A stretch of 64,000 bases of DNA from Pseudomonas sp. FP1742. GTDB taxonomy: Bacteria; Pseudomonadota; Gammaproteobacteria; Pseudomonadales; Pseudomonadaceae. The position numbers were made by a program, and so were the translations under genes. Under the pieces are notes generated by a model. It made no database searches. It was not told where the DNA came from and saw nothing but the letters and a program-made list of their open reading frames with translations. The stretch is taken from assembly GCF_030687145.1 (NCBI RefSeq), contig NZ_CP117460.1:3162001-3226000 (forward strand). Reading direction: 5' to 3'. Of the stretch, positions 56,490 through 64,000 are shown in pieces. Every line of letters starts with the position of its first letter. The stretch's first letter is position 1.

Positions 56490-57263
56490 CTAACGGTCCT
56501 TCACCGCCACAAACGCTACGGTTTCATAAGGCACGGTCACCACATCCCGCCCCCTCAGCGCCGGTTCCCCGGCGATCAGTGCCCGAAGTTGTGCATCAAC
56601 CTTCGCCCGCTCCGCCACCGGCAACGCAGCGATATAACTGATGGAGCGCACCCGATTGAAAATTACATCCTCCAGCGACCCCGTATGACCATGACTGAAA
56701 TACTGCACCTGCAACGGCCCGAATGCCTGATGTGGAAAGGCTTCGCGCCACGCGCCGGTGTAATAACGCGGTGTGTCGCCTTCCAGCGCGTTGACAATCG
56801 CATCCAGTTTTGGCATCCAGCTGACCTTGGCGTCGCGCAGGTTCCACACCAGCCCCAGCTTGCCGCCGGGCTTGAGCACCCGGGCAATCTCGGTCAACGC
56901 TTCGGTGCTGGCAAACCAGTGAAAGGCCTGAGCACAGACCACCACGTCCACCGACGCATCCGGCAGCGGCAGGTCGGTGGCGGTGCCGCTCACTGCCAGT
57001 ACCTCAGGAAAGGCTTCGGACAGTTTCTCCAGCATCTGCGGCACAGGCTCCACCGCAATCACCTGCGCCCCGGTCGCCACCAGCTGCCCGGTGAACTTGC
57101 CGGTACCGGCGCCCAGGTCGAGCACGGTTTTATCGGCGTTCAACTCAAGGGTAACCGTAAGCCAATCAGCCACTTGGGCTGGATAATCCGGACGACCACG
57201 GACATAAGTGTCGGCACCGACTTTATACCCTGCGGCCGCAGAGTGATGGACCTGATCTTTCAT
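56490..57263 (-). CDS. Class I SAM-dependent methyltransferase
   Basis: A 257-residue methyltransferase. The SAM motif is VLDLGAGTGKFTGQL (about 45-59), followed by VIAVEPVPQML and VVCAQAFHWFA, which resemble ubiquinone/menaquinone-type and trans-aconitate methyltransferases. ATG 57263 has GGAG 7 nt upstream. HHSAAAGYKVGADTYVRGRPDYP at the start is common in a bacterial family of unassigned methyltransferases (core GADTYVRGRPDYP). Substrate unknown. Monocistronic by position. Confidence 0.83.
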   Translation of the reverse strand: MKDQVHHSAAAGYKVGADTYVRGRPDYPAQVADWLTVTLELNADKTVLDLGAGTGKFTGQLVATGAQVIAVEPVPQMLEKLSEAFPEVLAVSGTATDLPLPDASVDVVVCAQAFHWFASTEALTEIARVLKPGGKLGLVWNLRDAKVSWMPKLDAIVNALEGDTPRYYTGAWREAFPHQAFGPLQVQYFSHGHTGSLEDVIFNRVRSISYIAALPVAERAKVDAQLRALIAGEPALRGRDVVTVPYETVAFVAVKDR

Positions 57264-57429
57264 GGCAGTTCTCCAAATGGACAACGAACGCTGTCGAGGA
57301 TAGCGCCTCGATTTGCGCTTTCCTTGCAATGATTGTCAGAAAAAAATGAATAATTTTTCACACCGCGGTGTTCACCGTTCATCGCCCATGGGGTCATGAC
57401 CATTGTCTATTGGTCGAGCATCGAACACG

Positions 57430-57456
57430 CCTTGATGCTGATTGGGCATCAAGGCG
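57430..57456. other. Perfect 10-bp hairpin upstream of the nicotinamidase gene
   Basis: GCCTTGATGC pairs with GCATCAAGGC around a TGATTGG loop. No T-run follows. It lies in the 291-bp gap between divergent methyltransferase and nicotinamidase genes, where it could be an operator or an mRNA structure. Nothing else clear is seen in the gap. Confidence 0.4.
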
Positions 57457-57554
57457 GCACTGGAGGGTACGGCGAAGTTATTGAGAAGCCGGCTTAGCAC
57501 TCCAGCGAACTTATCACTATGCTGCACCTGACTTTCCAAGGAGGAACCTACCCC

Positions 57555-58184
57555 ATGCCGATTTCTTCACGCGCTGCCTTGCTGGTTATCGACGTACAGA
57601 ACGACTTCATTCCCGGTGGGCAACTGCCGGTGCCGGAGGGTGACCTGACCGTGCCCTTGATTAACCGCATCGGCCGCCAGTTCAAACAGGTCATCATTGC
57701 CCAGGACTGGCACCCGCCCGGCCACGCTTCATTCGCCTCCAGCCACCCCGGGCGCAAGCCTTACGACGTGATTCAGTTGCCTTACGGTGAACAGACGCTG
57801 TGGCCGGAGCATTGTGTTCGCGCCACGCCCGGCGCCGAGTTCCACCCGGAGCTGGACCTGCCCCACGCCCAATTGATCATCCGCAAGGGCTGCAACCCGG
57901 ACATCGACAGTTATTCGGCATTTCTGGAGGCGGATCGAACCACCACCACTGGTTTGGCCGGGTACCTGAAAGAACGCGGCATCGACACGGTTTACATGGT
58001 TGGGCTGGCACTGGATTTCTGCGTGATGTTTTCTGCGCTGGATGCGCGGGCGGCGGGGTTCAATGCGTTTGTGGTGATGGATGCTTGCCGCGCGATTGAT
58101 CTGGAAGGTTCGCTGGCGGCTGCGATTGAGCGGATGCAGGTGGCGGGGGTCGGGTTGATTGAGTCAACCGCACTACTCGACTGA
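57555..58184 (+). CDS. pncA: Nicotinamidase PncA
   Basis: A 209-residue isochorismatase-fold amidase. The catalytic triad is Asp13 (VIDVQNDF), Lys111 (IIRKGCNPD) and Cys156 (GLALDFCVMFSALDA); the metal ligands are Asp51, His53 and His86. The last two triad positions equal those of E. coli PncA. It deaminates nicotinamide to nicotinate for NAD salvage. ATG 57555 follows AAGGAGG by about 10 nt. Confidence 0.93.
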   Translation: MPISSRAALLVIDVQNDFIPGGQLPVPEGDLTVPLINRIGRQFKQVIIAQDWHPPGHASFASSHPGRKPYDVIQLPYGEQTLWPEHCVRATPGAEFHPELDLPHAQLIIRKGCNPDIDSYSAFLEADRTTTTGLAGYLKERGIDTVYMVGLALDFCVMFSALDARAAGFNAFVVMDACRAIDLEGSLAAAIERMQVAGVGLIESTALLD

Positions 58185-58233
58185 ACTGCAGATCGTTCCC
58201 TCGCCTGGCTCGGCAGTTGCTACAACGAATGCG

Positions 58234-59535
58234 TCAGGCTGAGTTGGGCAGCCACAAACGGAACCGTGCGCCGCCCAATGGCGATGCTTGCGCGGTCAGC
58301 GTGCCGTCCTGCGCTTCCAGCGCTCGGCGGCTGATCGCCAGCCCCAGGCCAAACCCGCCCGTGGCCCGGTCCCGGCTGCGATCCAGCCGATAGAACGGTT
58401 CAAAGATCCGCTCCCGCTCTTCCTCCGGAATGCCGATGCCATCGTCGTCCACCCAGATCTCACAGCCCTTGGGGCACACCTGCACACCAATCTGAATCCG
58501 CTTTTCGCAATAGCGCATGGCGTTGCGCAGCAGGTTCTGGATCGCCCGGGCGGTCAACCGCGGGTCCAGCGAGAAGCGTTCGAGCTGACCGTGCAGCAGC
58601 ACATCAATGACGATTTCCGGTGACTCAAGCTCTTCATCGACGCTGCCCAAAATACTGTCGATGAATTCATCCAGCGACACCTCGACCTGTTCCGGCAGCC
58701 GCGCCGGGTTTTGCAAGCGGCTGTAGGACAGCAATTCCAGCACCAGCTCATCCAGTTCGCGAATGTGCGCGACCAGCCCCAGCAACCGCTCGCGACTGGT
58801 AGCCGGCAAGTCGTCGGACAGCGCCAGGGCCAGGCCGAAATCCAGCCGCGTCAACGGGGTGCGTAGCTCGTGGGACACGGCGTTGAGCAAGTCGCGCTGC
58901 TGGTTGAGCAGGTTTTCGATGTCGCCGGCCATGGTGTCGAACACATTGGCCAGGCTGCCGATGTTGGAGCTGGAGGATATCTGCGTGCGCTCGCTCAGGT
59001 GGCCCTTGCCGAAGCGTTCGGCGGTGCTTTTGAGACGTTCCAGGTCGCGCCAGTGCGGGCGCAGCCACAACAACAGGCAGGCCAGCATCGTCGCACCGAT
59101 CAGCACGTTGATGCTCCAGTACAACCAACTGACATCCGTGGGGTCCGGTGGCACGACCATCTCCACCACCATCTGCTCGTTCAACGGTGTCACCGCCAGG
59201 GTGCGCCAGCCCCAGTCGCCGATGCGTACCACGTTCTCCCCGCGCTGCAAGCGTTCGCGCTCATCCAGGGTAAATTCGGCATCGTCGTTGCGGGCCAAAA
59301 TGATGTGCAGCGGCTGGAACTCCTTGTCCATCTCCGCCGCCATTGCGGGCCATTGCTCGACAGGGACACCGCGAAACTGTTTGACGATCAGGGTTTGCAA
59401 GCCTCGGGAATAATCGAGGTTGTAGGTCACAAAACGCTCATGGAAGGCCTTGATCACCAGGTCCGGCACCAGGTAGATCGCCGCGCTGAACGAGACAATG
59501 GTCACCAGATACAGGCGAAAGAGGATTCTGAACAT
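58234..59535 (-). CDS. Sensor histidine kinase, RstB/ParS-like
   Basis: A 433-residue kinase with a span at about 5-24, a periplasmic domain to about 135, a second span at 136-158, then HAMP, HisKA and HATPase domains. The phosphorylated His222 lies in SHELRTPLTRL, and the ATP lid includes DDDGIGIPEEE and GGFGLGLAISRR. The length equals that of E. coli RstB (433). ATG 59535 starts 4 nt after the regulator stop. In P. aeruginosa the related ParS senses cationic peptides. The signal here is not known. Confidence 0.86.
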   Translation of the reverse strand: MFRILFRLYLVTIVSFSAAIYLVPDLVIKAFHERFVTYNLDYSRGLQTLIVKQFRGVPVEQWPAMAAEMDKEFQPLHIILARNDDAEFTLDERERLQRGENVVRIGDWGWRTLAVTPLNEQMVVEMVVPPDPTDVSWLYWSINVLIGATMLACLLLWLRPHWRDLERLKSTAERFGKGHLSERTQISSSSNIGSLANVFDTMAGDIENLLNQQRDLLNAVSHELRTPLTRLDFGLALALSDDLPATSRERLLGLVAHIRELDELVLELLSYSRLQNPARLPEQVEVSLDEFIDSILGSVDEELESPEIVIDVLLHGQLERFSLDPRLTARAIQNLLRNAMRYCEKRIQIGVQVCPKGCEIWVDDDGIGIPEEERERIFEPFYRLDRSRDRATGGFGLGLAISRRALEAQDGTLTAQASPLGGARFRLWLPNSA

Positions 59536-59539
59536 ATGT

Positions 59540-60241
59540 TCAGCATTCCCACTCGGAACGGCTGAACAGGTAACCCTTGCCCCACACGGTCTTGATTTTG
59601 CGTGCCTCTCCGGCATGGTCGTCGAACTTGCGTCGCAGCTTGGAAATAGCCACGTCCACCGAGCGATCGGTGCCATTGAACTCGATACCACGCAGGCGTT
59701 GCAGAATCTGGTCGCGGCTCAGCACTTCGCCGGCATGCCGGGCCAGCACCACCAGCAGGTTGTATTCACCGCTGGACAACTCGACCAATTGCCCGCGCCA
59801 GGTCACGGTGCGCTCCGAAAGGTCGATGCACAGGTTGCCCATCAGAATGCGGTCGTTGGCGGTCAGCGGTTCGCTGAGGCTGCTGCGCCGCAGCAAGGTC
59901 CGCACCCGGGCCAGCAACACACGGGGCTCGCAGGGTTTGGTGACGTAGTCGTCGGCGCCCATTTCCAGGCCCAACACTTGATCGTGGCTGTCATCCCGGG
60001 CGGTGAGCATCAGGATCGGCAAGGTCGCCGAATCGGCCCGCAGCAAGCGGCAGACCTGCAAACCGTCGAGCCCGGGCAGCATCAGGTCGAGAATCACCAG
60101 ATCCGGCGGATTCACCCGCGCTCGTTCACGGACGTGATCGCCGCGGCTGATCACATTGACTGAGTAGCCATTGCGTTCCAGGTAGCTGGAAATCAGTTCG
60201 GAGAGCGCGGTGTCGTCTTCGACCAGGAGGATGTTGGGCAT
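59540..60241 (-). CDS. Response regulator, RstA/ParR-like (OmpR family)
   Basis: A 233-residue regulator. The receiver domain has Asp9, Asp10, the phosphoacceptor Asp52 (LDLMLPGLDG) and a lysine in VTKPCEPR; the C-terminal winged helix includes DRSVDVAISKLRRK. ATG 60241 fits the family start. It is divergent from the RND efflux genes across 277 bp, a common arrangement for a pump regulator. The frame continues upstream through the REPIN but this is not coding. Confidence 0.88.
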   Translation of the reverse strand: MPNILLVEDDTALSELISSYLERNGYSVNVISRGDHVRERARVNPPDLVILDLMLPGLDGLQVCRLLRADSATLPILMLTARDDSHDQVLGLEMGADDYVTKPCEPRVLLARVRTLLRRSSLSEPLTANDRILMGNLCIDLSERTVTWRGQLVELSSGEYNLLVVLARHAGEVLSRDQILQRLRGIEFNGTDRSVDVAISKLRRKFDDHAGEARKIKTVWGKGYLFSRSEWEC

Positions 60242-60280
60242 GGTGTTTCCAGAAAGTGCTGTGGCGACGGGGCCGGCCTC

Positions 60281-60356
60281 TTCGCGAGCAAGCCCGCTCC
60301 CACATGGAATCTGTGTCGCACTGAAGATCAAATGTGGGAGCGGGCTTGCTCGCGAA
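60281..60356. repeat. REPIN in the divergent promoter region of the regulator and pump genes
   Basis: TTCGCGAGCAAGCCCGCTCC on the left and GCGGGCTTGCTCGCGAA on the right. It lies only 40 nt upstream of the response-regulator start, leaving 60357-60518 for the promoters. Confidence 0.9.
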
Positions 60357-60518
60357 GGCGGCATAACCGTCGCAAAAAGTTTCAAGCTGCGAAGGATATA
60401 CGCCCTCACGCACACGCGAGCAAAACCCTTACACAATTTCACACAGCACCTACAAAGCTTCACCGCTACCCTCATCGACTCCCCGTAGGATGCGGGTAGT
60501 CATTATTGGGGTATTTCC

Positions 60519-61676
60519 ATGTCAAAGAACCTGCTTGCCACACTCAGCCTGATTGCCCTGGCGTTGACACTGAGTGCTTGTGACCAGTCTTCGACCGCCG
60601 AAGAGCAAGCACCACTGGCCACGGTGCGCATCGAAACCATCGAAGCCCGCCCTCTGTCGATCAGCAGCGAACTGAGCGGGCGGATTGCCGCGCCGCGCAT
60701 CGCCGAAGTCCGCGCCCGTGTCGCCGGTGTGGTGCTGCAGCGGGTCTTCCAGGAAGGCAGCGACGTGAAAAAAGGCGACGTTCTGTTCCGTATCGACCCG
60801 GCCCCCTTCAAGGCCGACCTGGACAGCGCCGAAGCCGCGCTGCGCAAGGCCGAAGCCAACGCGTTCCAGGCCAGATTGCAGGAGCAGCGTTACGCCCAGT
60901 TGATCGAAGGCAACGCCATCAGCGCTCAGGATTACGACAATGCCCGCGCCAACGCCCGGCAAACCGCCGCCGATGTCGCCGCCAACCAAGCCGCGGTGGA
61001 GCGGGCGAAACTTAACCTCGGCTATGCCACCGTCACCGCGCCGATTTCCGGGCGCATCGGCCGCGCGCTGGTGACTGAAGGCGCGCTGGTGGGGCAGAAC
61101 GAAACCACGCCGCTGGCGCTGATTCAGCAGTTGAACCCGATCCACGCCGACCTGACGCAATCGACCCGTGAGCTCAACGACCTGCGCCGGGCCTTCCGTT
61201 CCGGCCAACTGCAGCAAGTCGGCCAGGGCCAGGCCAAAGCCACGCTGATCCAGGACGACGGCAGCCTTTATCCGTTGCCCGGCAAGTTGTTGTTCACCGA
61301 CATCACCGTCGACCAGGGTACCGGCCAGATCATCCTGCGCAGCGAGTTCCCCAACCCGGACCTCGACTTGCTGCCGGGCAGCTTCGTTCGCGTGCGTCTG
61401 GAGCAAGCGTTCAATCAGCAAGGCATCAGCGTGCCGCAACGGGCCATCCAGCGTGACAGTGCCGGCATCGCCCAAGTGCTGTTGCTCGACGCCGAGCAGC
61501 GGGTCGGTCAGCAACCGGTAGAGCTGGGCGCGGTGCAGAACGATCGCTGGATCGTCACCCGCGGCCTCAAGCCCGGCGACCGCATCGTCACTGAAGGCCT
61601 GCAACACGCGCGCCCCGGTGAAAAAGTCCAGATCGACAATACCCCTCTTCCACTTGCCCAGGTTTCTGGTCAGTAA
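60519..61676 (+). CDS. RND efflux membrane-fusion lipoprotein
   Basis: A 385-residue periplasmic adaptor with lipoprotein signal and lipobox LSAC (Cys21). RVAGVVLQRVFQEGSDVKKG is the first lipoyl half, a coiled-coil hairpin (about 100-165) follows, and LGYATVTAPISGRIGRALV is the second lipoyl half; the C-terminal domain holds SVPQRAIQRDSAG. It links the pump, encoded 14 nt downstream, with an outer-membrane channel, which is not seen in the window. The closest known relatives by pattern are AcrA, MexA and MexX. Confidence 0.92.
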   Translation: MSKNLLATLSLIALALTLSACDQSSTAEEQAPLATVRIETIEARPLSISSELSGRIAAPRIAEVRARVAGVVLQRVFQEGSDVKKGDVLFRIDPAPFKADLDSAEAALRKAEANAFQARLQEQRYAQLIEGNAISAQDYDNARANARQTAADVAANQAAVERAKLNLGYATVTAPISGRIGRALVTEGALVGQNETTPLALIQQLNPIHADLTQSTRELNDLRRAFRSGQLQQVGQGQAKATLIQDDGSLYPLPGKLLFTDITVDQGTGQIILRSEFPNPDLDLLPGSFVRVRLEQAFNQQGISVPQRAIQRDSAGIAQVLLLDAEQRVGQQPVELGAVQNDRWIVTRGLKPGDRIVTEGLQHARPGEKVQIDNTPLPLAQVSGQ

Positions 61677-61690
61677 GCAGGACGCTTTTT

Positions 61691-64000
61691 ATGCCGCAGT
61701 TCTTTATCGACCGCCCGGTGTTCGCCTGGGTGGTTGCCTTATTCATCCTGCTGGCCGGTGCGTTGGCCATTGGGCAGTTACCCGTGGCGCAATACCCGAA
61801 CGTGGCGCCGCCGAAAGTCGAAATCTACGCCACCTACCCCGGCGCTTCGGCGCAGACCGTGGACGAAAGCGTGGTCAGCCTGATCGAGGGAGAACTCAAC
61901 GGCGCCGACCATCTGCTGTACTTCGAATCCCAGAGCAACCTCGGCAGCGCCACCATCACCGCGACGTTCCAGCCGGGCACCAATCCGGAAATGGCCCAGG
62001 TCGATGTGCAAAACCGCCTCAAAGCGGTTGAGTCGCGCCTGCCTCAGGCGGTCACCCAGCAAGGTTTGCAGGTGGAGAAAGTCTCCGCCGGTTTCCTGTT
62101 GCTGATCACCCTCACCTCCAGCGACGGCAAGCTCGATGACGTGGCGCTCAGCGATTACCTGGCGCGCAACGTGATGAACGAGATCAAGCGTCTGGATGGC
62201 GTCGGCAAAGCCCAGTTGTACGGCGCCGAACGAGCGATGCGGATCTGGATCGACCCGCAGAAGCTGATCGGCTTCAACCTGACCCCGGCTGACGTCAACG
62301 CCGCCATCGTTGCGCAGAACGCTCAGGTTTCCGCAGGCAGCATCGGCGACTTGCCGACCCGCACCACTCAGGAAATCACCGCGACCGTTCTGGTCAAAGG
62401 CCAGCTGTCGACGCCTGAAGAATTCGCCGACATCGTGCTCAAGGCCAATCCCGACGGTTCCACCGTGCGCATCCGTGATGTGGCACGGGTCGAGATCGGC
62501 AGCCAGGAATACCAGTTCTCCACGCGCCTGAACGGCAAACCGTCCACCGCCGTCAGTGTGCAACTGTCGCCGGGCGCCAATGCCCTGAGCACGGCAACGC
62601 TGGTGCGGGCGAAGATGGATGAACTGGCGCGCTACTTCCCGGCGGGTGTCGAATACAAGATCCCGTACGACACCTCGCCCTTCGTCAAAGTCTCGATCAC
62701 CAAAGTGGTCTACACCCTCGGCGAGGCGCTGCTGCTGGTGTTTGCGGTGATGTTCCTGTTCCTGCAAAACATCCGCTACACGCTGATCCCGACGCTGGTG
62801 GTGCCGGTGGCGTTGATGGGCACGTTTGCGACCATGCTCGCGCTGGGCTTCTCGATCAACGTGCTGACCATGTTCGGCATGGTGCTGGCCATCGGCATTC
62901 TGGTGGACGACGCGATTGTGGTGGTGGAGAACGTCGAACGAATCATGGCCACCGAAGGCCTGTCGCCCAAGGAAGCGACGCGCAAGGCGATGAAGCAGAT
63001 CACCGGGGCGATCATCGGTATCACCCTGGTGCTGGTGGCGGTGTTCATTCCGATGGCGTTCATGCAGGGCTCGGTCGGGGTGATTTACCAACAGTTCTCG
63101 CTGTCCATGGCCACGTCGATCCTGTTCTCGGCGTTCCTCGCCCTGACGCTGACCCCTGCGTTGTGTGCGACGCTGTTGAAGCCGATTGCCAAGGGCGAGC
63201 ATCACGAAAAAGCCGGATTCTTTGGCTGGTTCAACCGGCGCTTCGAACAACTGACCGAGCGTTATCAGGGCTGGGTCGCCTATGCGTTGAAACGCACCGG
63301 TCGTTACCTGTTGATCTATGGCGTGCTGCTGGTCGGCCTGGGATTGTGTTTCAGTCGCCTGCCCTCCTCATTCCTGCCGGTGGAAGACCAGGGCTACACC
63401 ATCACCGACATCCAACTGCCACCCGGCGCGAGCAAGAATCGCACAATAAATGTGGTGGAGCAGATCGAAGCACACAACGCCACCGAACCGGGCGTCGGCG
63501 ACAGCACAGTGATTCTCGGCTTCAGTTTTTCCGGCAGCGGGCAGAACGCGGCGTTAGCGTTCACCACGCTCAAGGACTGGTCGGATCGGGGCAGCGACGA
63601 CTCGGCGAGTTCCATCGCCGATCGCGCCAACATCGCGCTGAGCCAGATCAAGGATGCCATGGCTTTCTCGGTGCTGCCGCCGCCGGTTGACGGTCTCGGC
63701 ACCTCCAGTGGTTTCGAGTTCCGCTTGCAGGACCGTGGCGGCCTCGGCCATGCCACGCTGATGAAAGCGCGCAGCGAATTGCTCGCCGCCGCCGAGAAAA
63801 GCCCGATCCTGATGAATGTGCGCGAAAGCGCCCTGGCCGAAGCGCCACAGGTTCAGCTGGAAGTCGACCGCAAACAGGCCAACGCCCTGGGCATATCCTT
63901 TGCCGACATTGGCAATGTGCTGACCACGGCGGTCGGTTCGGCCTACATCAACGACTTTCCCAACCAGGGGCGAATGCAGCGAGTGGTGGTCCAGGCTGAG
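61691..64000 (+). CDS. RND efflux pump, inner-membrane transporter (3' truncated by window)
   Basis: 770 codons are visible and the frame stays open at the right edge; full-length pumps have about 1,040 residues. The start MPQFFIDRPVFAWVVALFIL, the porter segments, and the spans including GMVLAIGILVDDAIVVVENV (the proton-relay Asp pair) are of the HAE1 type. It pumps hydrophobic or cationic drugs out with the preceding adaptor. With a ParRS-like system adjacent, a MexXY/ParXY-like role is possible. The outer-membrane partner, if linked, lies beyond the window. Confidence 0.94.
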   Translation, partial: MPQFFIDRPVFAWVVALFILLAGALAIGQLPVAQYPNVAPPKVEIYATYPGASAQTVDESVVSLIEGELNGADHLLYFESQSNLGSATITATFQPGTNPEMAQVDVQNRLKAVESRLPQAVTQQGLQVEKVSAGFLLLITLTSSDGKLDDVALSDYLARNVMNEIKRLDGVGKAQLYGAERAMRIWIDPQKLIGFNLTPADVNAAIVAQNAQVSAGSIGDLPTRTTQEITATVLVKGQLSTPEEFADIVLKANPDGSTVRIRDVARVEIGSQEYQFSTRLNGKPSTAVSVQLSPGANALSTATLVRAKMDELARYFPAGVEYKIPYDTSPFVKVSITKVVYTLGEALLLVFAVMFLFLQNIRYTLIPTLVVPVALMGTFATMLALGFSINVLTMFGMVLAIGILVDDAIVVVENVERIMATEGLSPKEATRKAMKQITGAIIGITLVLVAVFIPMAFMQGSVGVIYQQFSLSMATSILFSAFLALTLTPALCATLLKPIAKGEHHEKAGFFGWFNRRFEQLTERYQGWVAYALKRTGRYLLIYGVLLVGLGLCFSRLPSSFLPVEDQGYTITDIQLPPGASKNRTINVVEQIEAHNATEPGVGDSTVILGFSFSGSGQNAALAFTTLKDWSDRGSDDSASSIADRANIALSQIKDAMAFSVLPPPVDGLGTSSGFEFRLQDRGGLGHATLMKARSELLAAAEKSPILMNVRESALAEAPQVQLEVDRKQANALGISFADIGNVLTTAVGSAYINDFPNQGRMQRVVVQAE

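Noticed and set aside
24523-60356. Regular palindromes that could be mistaken for a CRISPR array
   Set aside because: They are scattered singly over 36 kb in inverted pairs, without equal spacing or unique spacers, and no cas genes are present.
60429-60463. TTACAC and TTTCAC elements upstream of the efflux adaptor as the same operator as at arnB
   Set aside because: The spacing is 8 bp and 21 bp, not 11 bp, and the flanking TTCC is absent.

Overview
The window is chromosomal DNA of a fluorescent-group Pseudomonas. The evidence is the GC-rich codon use, an arnBCADTEF-ugd operon, dimethyl-sulfone genes (sfnG, sfnB), EfeUOB iron uptake, and more than a dozen REP/REPIN palindromes built on GTGGGAGCGGGCTTGCTCGC, which are typical of the group. 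I saw no tRNA, rRNA, CRISPR or prophage. The only mobile element is one IS110-family insertion sequence.

Layout. 1-2595: end of pqiA, then pqiB and pqiC, an MCE lipid-transport machine. 2695-6895: a membrane-anchored histidine phosphatase, an ArnT paralogue and a second family-39 glycosyltransferase. 7030-10804: a Fur-type site and a ferric-iron ABC importer. 11253-21666: the lipid A aminoarabinose operon arnBCADTEF-ugd, with a further family-39 glycosyltransferase fused on by a stop/start overlap. The phosphatase gene and arnB share a tandem TTTCAC operator-like repeat. 21809-31908: a LysR regulator divergent from a probable catabolic cluster (ArgH-family C-N lyase, polar amino-acid ABC importer, two NodB-fold hydrolases, an MmgE/PrpD protein, an MFS transporter). 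32070-32765: an HPP-family membrane protein.

33096-42529: branched-chain acyl-CoA catabolism. A plus-strand pair (hydroxyisobutyryl-CoA hydrolase type and acyl-CoA dehydrogenase) faces a minus-strand block (enoyl-CoA hydratase, acyl-CoA dehydrogenase, thiolase, SDR dehydrogenase, acyl-CoA synthetase) with an AraC regulator. 42653-46933: Fur-type site and efeU-efeO-efeB-efeM. 47023-49677: phosphatidylserine synthase, a TetR regulator and an NTF2-like protein. 49797-53677: sfnG and sfnB, divergent and each with a sigma-54-like promoter, separated by the IS110 element, which sits in a split REP. 53876-58184: TSUP permease, NudC, a crotonase, a methyltransferase and nicotinamidase. 58234-64000: an RstAB/ParRS-like two-component system divergent from an RND efflux adaptor and pump; the pump runs off the window.

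Two points stand out. First, the IS110 left end can be read as a bridge RNA whose target loop spells the REP in which the element sits. Second, the 22.8-31.9 kb cluster pairs an ArgH-type lyase with an MmgE/PrpD protein, as in iminodisuccinate degradation, and so may encode an uncharacterised route for an N-substituted aspartate or aminopolycarboxylate. Both are readings of sequence alone.
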